Shown here: piece by piece, positions 23,807-34,432 of the stretch
How positions within the stretch are numbered: position 1 is the first letter of the stretch
Layout of the letters: the number at the start of each line of letters is the position of its first letter
Assembly (NCBI GenBank): GCA_026874595.1
Contig: CM049317.1
Span: 56,084,118-56,148,117 of the forward strand
DNA from: Sipunculus nudus
Taxonomy: Eukaryota > Annelida > Sipuncula > Golfingiida > Sipunculidae
DNA length: 64,000 bases
Reading direction: 5' to 3'
Translations under genes and position numbers: made by a program
The notes under the pieces: generated by a model
Database searches by the model: none
What the model saw: only the letters and a program-made list of their open reading frames with translations
Told to the model about the DNA's origin: nothing

Positions 23807-25047
23807 TGGAACCCCGCCTTGCGACCACCCCACAATTGCGACCACCCCATTATTACGACCACTTTGATTGGTCCCGAATTTTTGTTTGTTTATTTGTGTT
23901 TAAGAATGACTCAAAATTACGACCACCCCTAAATTCAGAATCACGACCAGAAATCCTGGCCCCAGCGCTAAAGCGACCCAGCTAATGCGACCACGGCCGA
24001 GAAGTACTGAAACAACTTTTGTCACGAGTCAATGGCTGCGCCTTGTCACAGGCGCCTTAACGAAAGATCTAAGAGGGTAACAAGGTTTCCAACCCTAGTG
24101 TAACCCTTCCTGACTCGGTGTCCGCGCTGAGACTCGTTGAGGCGTAAGTTGTAGATCAAAGAGGGTAACTATCGGCCTGATTACTTAATGAGCCGGTCTG
24201 CCTGGCTAACTGCACTGGGGTCTTGGGCTAGCGATGCTAATTGCCCCTCAGTGATCACCTGTATTACAGCTACCAAAAGTGCGGGGGTGAGAGCTTAATA
24301 TTTTTACTCATCACATAATGTTCGATCCTCATTGGTCAAATTAATGATCTAGTTAATCCTAAATGTGCTCATACCTTACTCACACTGAGTATTGAGCAGT
24401 CAGTCAAATGTATAAATACAAAGCTTGCATGGGGGCAAATCCGTTGTCTTGCCTTATCAGATAAATCGCTGTCAGTTTATTTCTCTACTGGTTCAGTTTG
24501 CACTTAAATTGCTTGCTGTTGTGCGACCATGCCTCGGAAAGAGCGCTCCCTGAAGGAGAAAGTGGTGTTAATTAAGGCGGAAACACCAGGATGCAGTCAG
24601 CGCCAGCTGTCTCAGCAGTTTAGCGTCGGAAAAACTCAAGTGCACGCAATATATACTCAGACGGAGGGCTAAATATATGACAGCCACGTATTATGTTCAA
24701 TATGTTCAAATAGGTTATCTTCGTATTGTCTCAAGTGTGGTTATGTGTTAATCATCAGTCACTACGTATGTGGACATGTTTATATATATTTTTATCATGA
24801 ATAAATATATAAAACAATTTTGTTTTCTTTTCAGCTACACAAAATAAAACATTCCTAATAAGGGTTCTCCACTTAGTAAAATATTTTGTTATAATTCACA
24901 TTAAAGATATGCAATATATACAAACTGATACACATTAAACATCGCCGTGATATATGCGACTAAGGTAAGAGTTTCACAAGTACGACCACCCCCAAATTAC
25001 GACCACTTTGCTCAGTCCCCAGGGTGGTCGTAATTGTGGGGTTCCAC

Positions 25048-25049
<2 letters not shown>
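23804..25049 (+). mobile_element. Tigger/pogo DNA transposon, internally deleted
   Basis: The left end (TA|CATTGGAACCCC, then repeated 'gcgaccaccc') and right end (GGGGTTCCACTG|TA at 25038-25051, preceded by repeated 'acgaccacccc') are inverted copies. Both abut TA, the pogo/Tigger target duplication. At 1,246 bp it is about half an autonomous Tigger. It keeps only the start of the transposase (24529-24672). The interior from 24673 to 24974 is AT-rich filler. Confidence 0.85.
24529..24672 (+). pseudogene. Truncated Tigger transposase, N-terminal HTH
   Basis: Begins MPRKERSLKEKVVLIK and continues SQRQLSQQFSVGKTQVHAI before a stop at 24670-24672. This is the CENP-B N-terminal helix-turn-helix of pogo/Tigger transposases: a basic start, a K..VI..E helix, then S.R.L...F.VGK..V recognition helix. 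The usual length is over 400 residues; here 47 codons remain. The DDE domain is missing. The start is the first ATG downstream of the left terminal repeats, with a short 5' leader, as in the family. Confidence 0.8.

Positions 25050-25052
<3 letters not shown>

Positions 25053-25127
<75 letters not shown>
25053..25127. repeat. (AT)n microsatellite, right of the Tigger insertion
   Basis: AT repeat of about 37 units, continuous with the array at 23747-23803 if the Tigger element is removed. Confidence 0.95.
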
Positions 25128-25133
<6 letters not shown>

Positions 25134-25241
25134 TATCTATATAGATACATAATATACGTTAATACAGATTGACATTCCACATTCACTGATATTTATACAT
25201 ATATTATTACTGGTAGGCGTAATACAATAAAAATAAACGTT

Positions 25242-26110
25242 TCAGTCCATATCGAGCATATCAATTAGATTATAATCATCAGTCTTTCCAATTGAAAATA
25301 GGCATTGATTTAAGTAACTGGCACCTAGTCGTAACCGAGTATGGATAATTTCATGTTGACGATGTTTGTCGCAATAATAACTGTATATTTCTGGAGAGGC
25401 AGGGTTTAAATAGTCACGAACATTTTCCTTAAAGGAATCGATTGAAGTAGACTGAATTATAGGAAACTGTTCAAAAGTTTGCAGGCTATTGAAAGGAAAG
25501 AAAAGAAAATCGGAAGGAAAGAAAAGCGACAGTCTTTCCGTGTGAACCTCGGTATCTTTAGCAAATGCGATTTGCGCGGACTGTATAGGGCTGAGCATGA
25601 GACAAAGTTTGAGTTAATATATTAGCAGATAATCTGGAGCTAGTCCGTTAATCATTTCATAAAATGTGGATTGTATAGCCAGCTCTCTTCTTATTTTTAT
25701 ACTTGACCCTTATAGCTCGTTTACCATAGCTCCAGTCCTGGAAGTCGAGAGCGCTCCAGTTCATGTTAAACATGCTTTCCGTTGTATACTCTCCAGCTGG
25801 TATGACTGTCTGACAGAACAATTTTTAAATATTAAAGCACCACACTCCAGTACTAAACGTATTAATGATTTGTACATACGATCTAAAACTTTCATAGAGA
25901 AATGGAATTTATAAGTTTTTCAAAATTTCCAAAAGCTTATTTGCTTTCAAACATATCATGTTTATGTGTTCCTGTCAGGAAAGAGAATTCCAAATATGAC
26001 ATGAGAAGTTCTGTGAAGTTCATATCACCTAGTTTATGTGTTATTTGCAATTTAGCATCATCGTCAATGGCGGTTGAGAACTGTAACTGTAGTTACTTTG
26101 TGAAACAAAA
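25242..26110 (-). pseudogene. LINE reverse transcriptase, C-terminal remnant
   Basis: The minus strand shows, in order, MYKSLIRLVLECGALIFKNC, QLESIQRKACL, FYEMINGLAPDYL, then FPIIQSTSIDSFKENVRDYL and IHTRLRLGASYLNQ. These are the thumb/connection and C-terminal blocks of Jockey/CR1/L2-group LINE ORF2 proteins, where 'S.IR...EY....NC', 'LE.IQ..A', 'FYK..N.L.P.YL' and 'TRLR...S.LN' occur in this order. Stops interrupt 25600-25900, and the 357-bp frame at 25242-25598 is clean. The catalytic palm and endonuclease are absent, so the copy is 5'-truncated. Confidence 0.75.
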
Positions 26111-26453
26111 TAACTGTTAAAAATTTCAGCCTGATCGGCTTTGTCTATAATAATGTGCCCATTATGCCCCAACGATTATAAGGTTCGTTGTTGTTTTGTT
26201 TGACCAGAGAAAGCCTTATTTAGAAATTTTCCACCATGCACGGCAACTGGGTCTGTGAGGTTTATATTTATATTCTTTAAGAATCGCTTAAAGCCCTTTC
26301 TATTTTCAATATACAGAATTCCGAATTTTCCAAGGTAGGAAGTCATGGAATTGTCGGAAGGCGCTGGGCTCCATTTTGACAACCGTGTATGCCCGCTAAA
26401 ACTGCCAGCCTGTGCCTAGACAGAGTCGATGTGTGCTTGCTTCTCATTGGCTA

Positions 26454-26734
26454 GTAATTCGTGCGCACGAATTAATAACTCGTGCGCACGAATTAGTAGC
26501 CAATGAGCATTGAACCAGCAACATAAGAGAGCTGTTCTCATTGGTAACTAATTCGTGCGCACGGATTAGTAATTCGTGCGCTTGGATTAGTAATTCGTGC
26601 GCACGAATAAGTAATTCGTGGCCACGGAATAGTAATTCGTGCGCACGGATTAGTAATTCGTGCGCACGAATTAATAAATATTTTTCCACCTTGGAAATAT
26701 ATTTTTCACACCTAGTAATTCGTGCGCACGGATT
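26454..26734 (-). repeat. Palindrome array, right (9 units), inverted relative to the left array
   Basis: Nine copies of AATTCGTGCGCACGAATT or close variants (GGATT, TTGGATT and GTGGCCAC forms). The spacers 'ccaccttgg' and 'tttttcacacc' are the reverse complements of the left-array spacers. A 'ctcattgg...ccaatgag' inverted pair lies between units 2 and 3. Confidence 0.9.
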
Positions 26735-26980
26735 AGTAATTCTCAAGAATATGGAATATGTATGAAAGCAAAATGAAACTTGGACCTGCAGTGTTATTGG
26801 GATTACATCCTACGTCATGTTTGGGTCATCATTAGACAGTGTAGCATCTTAAGGTGTAACATTTATTGTTGCACAGCTTTTGTTTACATCTAAATCTGTA
26901 TTATATATGTGTGTGTTTATAAATATATATATATATATATACGCGAAATGTCTGTACTAAAGCGCTTATATTAATATATA

Positions 26981-26983
<3 letters not shown>

Positions 26984-27031
<48 letters not shown>
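26984..27031. repeat. (AG)n microsatellite
   Basis: About 24 AG units. Confidence 0.97.
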
Positions 27032-27032
<1 letters not shown>

Positions 27033-27380
27033 TGATTTACACGCCAATATAAGTAAAATAAATGCACAGTTAAATTCCTAATAGTGAACTTTCTGGGTAT
27101 TAAAGTTCTTTAATTTGATTCCTTGTATATCAAAACCTAAGGCCTTCACGAAAATACATGAATATAATACAAAATTTCATAATAGAAAGTACATAATACA
27201 TGCACAGGTTTCGCACATTTACACATAAATATGACAATTTATTAAATAGCGCAAGGGACAGTATACATACAACGTAGATACATATTCTGGGCAATTCTGC
27301 ATTATATATAGGAAATATACCAAAAGACCATTGTTTTTGTATTGATACACAAATAAATACACATGCCAGTGAAATTATAT

Positions 27381-27624
27381 TCAGATGAAGCCATTTGTCT
27401 CACAGATAACAGGGTATAGATCGATTATGCCCACGTCATTCATTGTTACGTCACAACGTGTGACATTCAAAACCATGTAGTGTTCAACCTTTTGTGATTA
27501 TCCGGCTGTCCGGTGGCCCAATCGGTGAATTCAGCCACTCGTCCAGTCGCCTCCCACACCCAGGTACCCTCATCAAGATGATCTGACCCTGATGTCCACA
27601 CCCACTTCTTAGTATTCATGCAAT
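27381..27624 (-). pseudogene. C-type lectin domain, C-terminal exon, 1-nt frameshift
   Basis: The minus strand reads WVWTSGSDHLDEGTWVW, then FTDWATGQPDN, and after a 1-nt shift VLNV...MNDV...PVICE before TGA at 27381-27383. These are the WIGL-like, EGxWxW, QPD and ICE landmarks of a C-type lectin domain. QPD is usually linked to galactose-type Ca2+ sites. A splice acceptor (ctatttatag) precedes 27624 and enters in phase 1, matching the exon at 43433-43648. The exon is 244 nt where 245 would be in frame. The internal disulfide pair is missing (Tyr and Ile at the Cys positions). It is either a recent pseudogene or an indel error in the assembly. Confidence 0.75.
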
Positions 27625-27699
27625 CTATAAATAGATTTCCTGTGGTCATTTAGGATTCATTAACATTTCCAATTATCTGTTTATTATCTCATACTATTA

Positions 27700-29370
27700 C
27701 AAAATTCCGTTTTACCACCCCTGTCCATATAATTTTTTCACGATTATCTCCATATAAGATAAGCTGTCCAAACAAAATTTGCACCAATGAGGAAAATGCG
27801 TAATTATTTATACCCCTTCTTGCTCACGACATCAATATTTACTTTACAGTCTGATTGACATGACTCCTATATATCCTTGGTTCATGGCGTCCCTATCTAA
27901 CAAGTGATCATTGTTTATCCTTCTTGGTTATGGATAAGAAGTAATGTGACGTAACAGTGGAACGCATGCACGAGATGGGCTATTATTTCCATAATAGTTA
28001 AATACGCATTTTCCTCTTTCTGCCTTAGGAGCAAAAGGTTTTGGCTTTCTTTCTTTCGCGAAAAAAATATAATCGCGATAAAAATGTGGACAGGGGTGGT
28101 GGAACGGACTAAAGGAAAAATCCCGCGGCACATACTCTTAATAAGAGTCGTATTACCCTTTTCTTTGCTTCCGCTTCATATTATGACATCAATACTATTT
28201 TAACCGTTACAGAAAAAAACTGCGACATTCCCAGCGAGGACAACCTAGAGCAAATGTTGTTTTATTTTGTTTTGACTGACCGCACACTCGCCCGGCACCT
28301 CCTTCCTCTTATTATGTGAATGTTGTGATTGTATACAATTTATAATTATACATATATACTTGAACAATGCTGGACTATATGTTTTCAGAAGAAGTTAAAT
28401 TTTAATGCATTCAGAATAATTAAAAGGGGCCCAATCTCTAATCTGACTTTACAACCTAAAGGTAACCCCTTACAACTTTTATAAACATATGCCAGAAAAT
28501 GTAGATATCACTGCACACAGGCTGCTTGTTTTGCTCATATGAATGTTTATAATATGTGGGGGCCCGCCAAAATAAAACAAATTCAACAAGGGCATCTGAC
28601 AGCTATGCAAGAGTTTTGCATAGGCCGTTTTGCTACAAGTGACCTTTTTACCTCCGCATATTAGTACAGTCATTGTGTTACATGACCTCACACAAATTGC
28701 AACAAAAGCTATCTCATTTGTTTTGTACCCCAGAAGGTATCCTTTTGAACATATAAAAGTCAAAAGATATTCTCCTAAAGGAAAGCATTAAAATTTGAGA
28801 ATATCCAAAATGGCCGCCAGAAGGCCTAGAATCCATCAAGTTCAATTAATCAAAAGGGTTTAACTATATGTAAAACGCCATATTCAGTTTTTTTTTGTCG
28901 CGGAATCCAATTCTGGTCTTTATTGCTAATTTAAGGACTTTTTAGGCCCATATGCGGGGGTCGATGTGGAAACGGTCATAAGCATGGTTTGCGATGGAGA
29001 TAGGGGTAGTACGCCTCATTTGGCATTTATATTGAGCATGCAAACTCTAATTTGGTAATGTGCAGCGGCAGCAGCGCTCACTTATCCTGTTGTAATGATA
29101 TCGTTGTAATTAGAAATTCAACAAACATGCAAAGGGATTGACCGATATGTTGGATTAAAACGGAATTGTTCTCGCACATTGTAGGGGTTGTTTGAAAGTA
29201 TACTATAAAGCCATGATTGATCTGATTTATGTCAAATGGCGAGGCGCCTGCTTCTGAAACACTCCAACAGGTTATTAGATGCAACTGACAGACTAATTGC
29301 AGCACCTTCAGATGCACGCGCATAAAGAATCGCATAGCGTGCACCCTGGCTTGTTGAAACTGCGGGGACT
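27700..29370. other. No gene recognised; short repeat shared with 42.5 kb
   Basis: Minus frames 27915-28133, 28479-28763 and 29078-29374 have no recognisable domain. 'ttgttgcaatttgtgtgaggt' (minus strand near 28700) recurs on the plus strand near 42560, so part of this is an unnamed interspersed repeat. Confidence 0.45.
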
Positions 29371-29374
29371 CCAT

Positions 29375-30293
29375 CTGCTTACAGGGTTGCCAGCGGTCAG
29401 TGAAAGTCAGGGAAATTATTATGTTTTTAAGGACAGGGACAAGTCAGGAAATTTCATAAAAAGTCGTGGAATTTTATGATGATTATGCAAGTCAGGGAAA
29501 TGGCTTTGGCGACTGCAGATGATTTTCAGGTTAGAAAGCTTTTACATCTCATGAACCAGCATTCAGTAATTTCTTCCTACATTTTATTTTCCTTTCAATT
29601 AAACTTTTGTTGTGTCTGTAGGTATAATCTTATTTCCCTTTGATTATTGTACACACATGTAAGTTGACGATGCATAGCATTGATACACAAAATGTATACA
29701 TATAGTACCAACTATAAATAAAAGACTACCTGTTTCTTAGCAGTAATACACAACTAATATATAATACAAGTAAAACATCTACAGAGGGACATGATTCTGC
29801 ACAGGTACAAAGGCAGAACAGAGTGCAGTTACTTTGATCCACTGAAGTCAGTTGTTGTTATTGTGTGATAAATTTATGCACATGATTTATGCTTGATAAC
29901 AGAGCGTGCGGTTCTTTGAACATTATTAATAATCCATTTTTAATTGTAAATTCCAAATTTCTAGTTTCATTTTGCTAAGCTTTTAAGTTACAATTTTTCA
30001 AATAAAAATTTGGTTTGCATTAGAAGATTTGAGAAGAAATTGAATTTGGTAGCTTATTTTTTTCTCATAGAAAACCAGGTAAAAGTCCGGGAATAACAAA
30101 ACGTTTGCTAATTGGACATTTTCAACATTTGGGACTTTTCTTTGGAATGAGCTATCTAATGATGGTAAATGCAGCAAATATGTATACGACTTTAAGAGAA
30201 ATTGAAAACGTATCTTTTCGACTTAGTTTTTTTTTTTTATTAAATTTTAACTCTTGTGTCAAAATATATTTTAGTACTTTTGTAAAGCGCCAC

Positions 30294-30296
<3 letters not shown>
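29375..30296. other. No gene recognised
   Basis: Contains 'gtcagggaaatt' variants (29405, 29440, 29490) and 'aaagtccgggaataac' (30082), looking like a fragment of an interspersed repeat. No coding sequence. Confidence 0.4.

Positions 30297-30346
<50 letters not shown>
30297..30346. repeat. (AT)n replacing the start of the 5' LTR
   Basis: AT repeat that passes directly into LTR sequence (ATATGGAGACAC against TATGTGGAGACAC in the 3' LTR). Confidence 0.95.
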
Positions 30347-30348
<2 letters not shown>

Positions 30349-30969
30349 AGACACACACAGCGATGTTCTTCTAGATGATTCCTGTGGCGCGTGTTTACTG
30401 TGTTGTGTAAGATCCTTTAGACTGTTCGAGAAATAGAAGCTTCTCGGCTTGAGGTGAAAACGTATATAAAGGGGCTGTGTTTTAGAGCCGAGGGAGAGCA
30501 GCAGAGAAGATTCCAGCGGACGCAGAAGCGTGTGTGTTAGTTTCTGGGACCTTATCCGATGAGTGCGGCAATTATAGATTTTCTTCAGACTTTCTCCTGG
30601 ATTTTCTGAGGAGTCTTGTTTGGACTGTCATTCTCCGAGAGTATACATTTAAAGAACTTATCGCTGTGACGTAGGTGGTATCCAGGTACTGTGCACATTG
30701 TTTATTTTAATGTGTGATTGTATTGATTTGTTGTTATATCGCTATTACACTGTTTAATTGTATTGATTTAGTGTATTGTAATGTTAGGATTGTTTTAAGA
30801 ATAAATTATGGTTATTTGTTAACAAAAAAAAACTACTGACTTCTTTATTCATTCATTCCCCTAGACATTCCACGCTGCCTAGTGTTACAGAATCTGATTT
30901 TTTTTATCTCCATTACAAAATTTGTGTTCATCACGCATACGTGATATGTTTATATTAGGTTCCGTAACA
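30347..30969 (+). repeat. 5' LTR of the Gmr1-like element (truncated)
   Basis: Matches 36349-37038 of the 3' LTR at most positions. It lacks the first 168 bp and has an internal deletion of about 43 bp near 30625 between 'ggact' direct repeats. A TATA box (tatataaag) lies at 30463-30471, with an AATAAA signal at 30800-30805. It ends GTAACA. The promoter core is retained, so the truncation removes only U3 upstream sequence. Confidence 0.92.
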
Positions 30970-30976
30970 TAAAATA

Positions 30977-30993
30977 GGGGGCTCATCCGGGAT
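30977..30993 (+). promoter_or_regulatory. Primer-binding site, tRNA-Pro-like
   Basis: GGGGGCTCATCCGGGAT begins 7 nt after the LTR end. It resembles the complement of a tRNA-Pro 3' end, as used by murine-type gammaretroviruses, with one internal difference. The first base expected opposite the CCA tail (T of TGG) is displaced or mutated (TAGGGGG). Assignment is by eye against known primer sites. Confidence 0.6.
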
Positions 30994-31137
30994 GCTTAAT
31001 AGTTTTAAAAAGTTATTAGGCCTTGACCTGGACACATTGTTTTATCATACATTGTTTACAAGATTACATATTGTTTACAGTACATTGTTTACAAGATTTA
31101 TCTCAAGTGTTTTTTGTTATTGTTTTGACACCTTAAC

Positions 31138-32575
31138 ATGGAAGATTTCAAACCTGAGACATTTTTTGACGATCCAGACCCTGATAAATTTGAACAGTTG
31201 ACAAAGGAATAGTTGTTGCTTTTGGGACAACACTTAGGGCTAAGAAAAAAAAGCTTTGAGTAGGCCTGATATCATTGCTAAAATCATGCAAGATCTAGTT
31301 AGCTAAGGTTTAATTAGATAGAGTGAAGTTGAAACATAAAAAATGACAGCCTTGCTATGCAATTAGAATGAAAAAAAGTTAGAAATGCAACATGAGCTAG
31401 CATTTAAACAGTTGGAATTAGAAAAACATGAAAGGTTAGAAAGAGAAAGACTAGAAAAAGAAAAAGAAATTGCGTTAAAACGACTGGAGTTAGAAAGACT
31501 TAAACTAGAATATAGTCTAAGTGCTGCCCCGACTCACAGTTTAGATGTAACTAAACACATTAGACTTGTCCCACCTTTTCAAGAAAAAGAGGTTGATAAA
31601 TATTTCTTACACTTTGAGAAGGTAGCTGAAAATTTAAAATGGCCTAAGGAAAATTGGACTCTGCTGTTACAAAGTGTATTGACTGGAAAGGCCAGAGAAA
31701 TTTATACAGAGCTTTCAGTAGAAGCTGCTGCTGACTATGACCTAGTTAAACGGTTAATCCTAAAAGGTTATGAGTTAATTCCAGAGGCTTACCGCCAGAA
31801 ATTCAGAAATTGGGAAAAGAACAAAGAACAGACTTACGTCAAATTTGCTAGGACAAAAGAGCAGTTGTTTGATCGCTGGCGTAGTTCTAAAAATGTAATG
31901 AAAGATTATGATAATTTGCGCCAGTTGATTTTGCTTGAAGAATTCAAGCGCTGCATTAACGCAGATGTTAAAACTTTTCTTTATGAGAAAAGTCCTGAAA
32001 CACTTGACATTGCTGCTCAATTAGCTGATGATTATTCATTAACACACAGAATGTCCTTTACTGGCAAATCAAACCAGTCATTCACAAACAAGAATGTAAA
32101 TCAGTATGGTCAAAAGAAGTTTAAAGCGCAGTCATCCAGTACTAGCAGTTCTGATGGATCAGCAAAGTCCATTGCTACACCTCAGTCCACGTCCACTGTG
32201 TCTAAGTCCATCAAAGACCGGTCATTTTCAAAGAAAATCTGTAATAACTGCAAGAAGGAAGGTCATCTAATATTTGACTGCTGGAAATTTGCGAATAGAC
32301 CAAATAGCAAACCTTCTGTTTTTTCAAAATCTATGCATAGCATAGTACAAGAGCCAGGCTCTTTTCATGTAAATAAGGGGTACAACTCCTTTATTGACTC
32401 TGGTAAAGAGTCTGATGCTACGGAGGCCCACGTGCCTTCTAAATCCAAAGAAGAATCCGTAGCTTGCGGAATAAAAACCTCAGTTGATTCCTGCGAAGAA
32501 TTAAATAAGGCTGGGTCCTTTCAAGACTCCTGCGAGGAGTATCCTTTAAATAAGGCTAAGTCTTATTTCTGCTGA
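31138..32575 (+). pseudogene. gag: Gag with SCAN-like block and CCHC knuckle
   Basis: The likely original start is the ATG at 31138 (MEDFKPETFFDDPDPD). A TAG follows at 31210 and a shift near 31250. The main surviving frame runs 31385-32575 (396 codons). Residues 1-45 are a Glu/Lys/Leu-rich coiled coil. Residues 125-142 (ILKGYELIPEAYRQKFRN) match the core of the SCAN/Gmr1 capsid domain. A CCHC knuckle (CNNCKKEGHLIFDC) lies at about 32240-32281. A Ser-rich tail follows with repeats around 'ES...SC.E'. Gag packages element RNA into cytoplasmic particles. This copy is disabled at its N-terminus. Confidence 0.85.
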
Positions 32576-32789
32576 GGAAAATTCCTCTGTTGACTCCCAT
32601 GAGGAGTTTGATGATAAAAAGGATGTAGATTCATTAAATTGCTCTGAAAAAGAGTTTATGACTGACACTGTCAATGTCAGTTCTTTGTTTGATGAGGTTG
32701 AGGTAGTAGATTCCTCTCCTGACTCTGAAATGGAGTTATTTGAGCCATTCATACATGATGGTTTTGTATCACTTTCAAGTGATTTTTTT

Positions 32790-33295
32790 CAGTTTCTACC
32801 CCTTTTAGAATTTTGAGGGATACTGGTTCAGGCCAGACTCTCATGTTAGCAAACACTTTTGCCATTTTATAATAGGTCCTTTACTGGTGCACATGAACTT
32901 GTTAATGGTGACAGGCACACTTCAGTTCCGCTTCACAGTATCCATTTAAAGTCAGATTTGAGAAGTTCTTGGAATATTACTGTGGGCTTAAGAAGTACTT
33001 TACCCTTTAAGGGAATTCAGTTGCTACTAGGCAATGATGTTGCAGGTAACAAAGTACAGCCTGTACCAATAGTAACAGAAAAGCCGTCACTTGATCAGGA
33101 TACTGATCCGGAAAGTCAGGAAATTCCTGGTTTGTATCCTTCATGTGCTGTAACTAGATCTATGGCCAAGAAAAACACACATGAGGATAATGGTCCAGAT
33201 AATAACACTCGGGGAGTCACTAGTGACTCGTCTAATGACTCGCCCGTACAGGATGCAGCATTCTCAAGGTCAGAACTTATCGCGAGAATAGCATA
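32790..33295 (+). pseudogene. pro: Aspartic protease of the Gmr1-like element
   Basis: The active-site triplet DTG (32819-32827, in ILRDTGSGQTLML) is followed by a stop near 32868. The frame resumes at 32859 with SVPLHSIHLKSDL, then LPFKGIQLLLGNDVAG, the C-terminal ILG/LLGND strand of retropepsins. The remainder to 33295 is an acidic linker with VTRSMAKK. It would cleave Gag-Pol. The break just after DTG inactivates it. Confidence 0.8.
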
Positions 33296-33311
33296 AGGAC
33301 CCTGATATTTC

Positions 33312-34308
33312 ATGTTTGTTTCCAGGGCAGTTTCCAAAGATGAACTGTCACAGAACCCAGTTTTTTTTTTCTATGTCAAAAATGGAGTGCTTATGCGTAA
33401 ATGGCGACCACCTGATTTATGTGCTGATGATGAGTGGGCCATCAAACATCAAATAGTAATGCCCAAAAGCTTTCGCAATGAAATTCTAAGCATGGCACAT
33501 GAGGCTCCTTTGTTTGGCCATTTAGGTATAAATACACTTATCAGAAAGTTAGTACACACTTCTATTGGCCTAACCTCAGAAAAGATGTTGTACAATATTG
33601 TAAATCATGCCATTCATGCATGATTGTATAGATCGTAGGCAAGCCCAATCAGAATCCTCCTAAGGCCCCACTTAGGCCTATTCCTGCTTTCGAGGAACCA
33701 TTCAGTAGGATTATTGTTAACTGTGTTGGACCACTGCCCAAAACAAAATATGGACATGAATACTTGCTGACAATTATGTGCGCATCTTCCAGGTTCCCTG
33801 AGGCAATACCAATTTCACAAAATTAATGCCAAAAGTGTTGTCAAAGCTCTGACCAAGTTTTTTACAACGTTTGGATTACCAAAATCCATTCAGTCTGACC
33901 AAGGGTATAATTTTATGTCTGGCTTCATCCAACAAGTTATGCTTGAGCTAGGTATAAAACAGTACAGCTCTTCGCCATACCATCCTGAAAGTCAGGGCGC
34001 CCTCGAGCGTTTTCACCAAACATTAAAAAATGATCAGGACTTATTGCTATGACACACAGAAAGACTGGGATGAAGGAATCCACCTATTGCTGTTTGCTGT
34101 CAGAGAATCCTTTCAAGAGTCCTTGGGTTTCAGTCCCTTTGAACTAGTTTTTGGACATTCCGTTCGAGGTCCATTGAAACTGCTTAAAGAAAAACTCTTG
34201 TGTGAAAATCCTGATTCTCTTAGTTTACCGCAGTATGTCTCAGACTTTCTCAGAAATCTAAAATCTGCACAAAGTAAAATAAAAAAAAGTATGACATGCA
34301 CACTGTAA
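33312..34308 (+). pseudogene. int: Integrase of the Gmr1-like element, located before RT
   Basis: The HHCC zinc domain is split by a shift: MAHEAPLFGHL supplies the His pair and QYCKSCHSCM, in another frame near 33600, the Cys pair. The core shows IIVNCVGPLPKTK (catalytic Asp changed to Asn), SIQSDQGYNFMSGF (second Asp) and HPESQGALERFHQTLK (Glu), spread over several frames at 33650-34050. 34030-34308 is a clean C-terminal core frame. A NMLKPYY-type tail follows at about 34460-34500. Integrase inserts the cDNA into DNA. Besides the shifts, loss of the first catalytic Asp would abolish activity. Confidence 0.88.
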
Positions 34309-34432
34309 GTAGGACGTTTGAGCCTGGGAAAAGGTCCTTGCCTTACTTCCCATCCTTGGCAGACCTCTGCAAGCTAGATATTTTGGTCCTTACATTGTTG
34401 ACAAGAAAGTCAGTGATTTAAATTACATACAG

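Noticed and set aside
23422-26734. CRISPR-like look of regularly spaced palindromes
   Set aside because: Units are 21 bp apart with no unique spacers, in a genome full of eukaryotic transposons and without cas genes.
29078-29374. 98-codon minus frame with hydrophobic stretches, considered as a membrane protein exon
   Set aside because: No consistent transmembrane pattern, start context or splice sites that I could support.
31775-32752. Minus-strand frames opposite gag
   Set aside because: Antisense shadows of the gag reading frame, with no motif.
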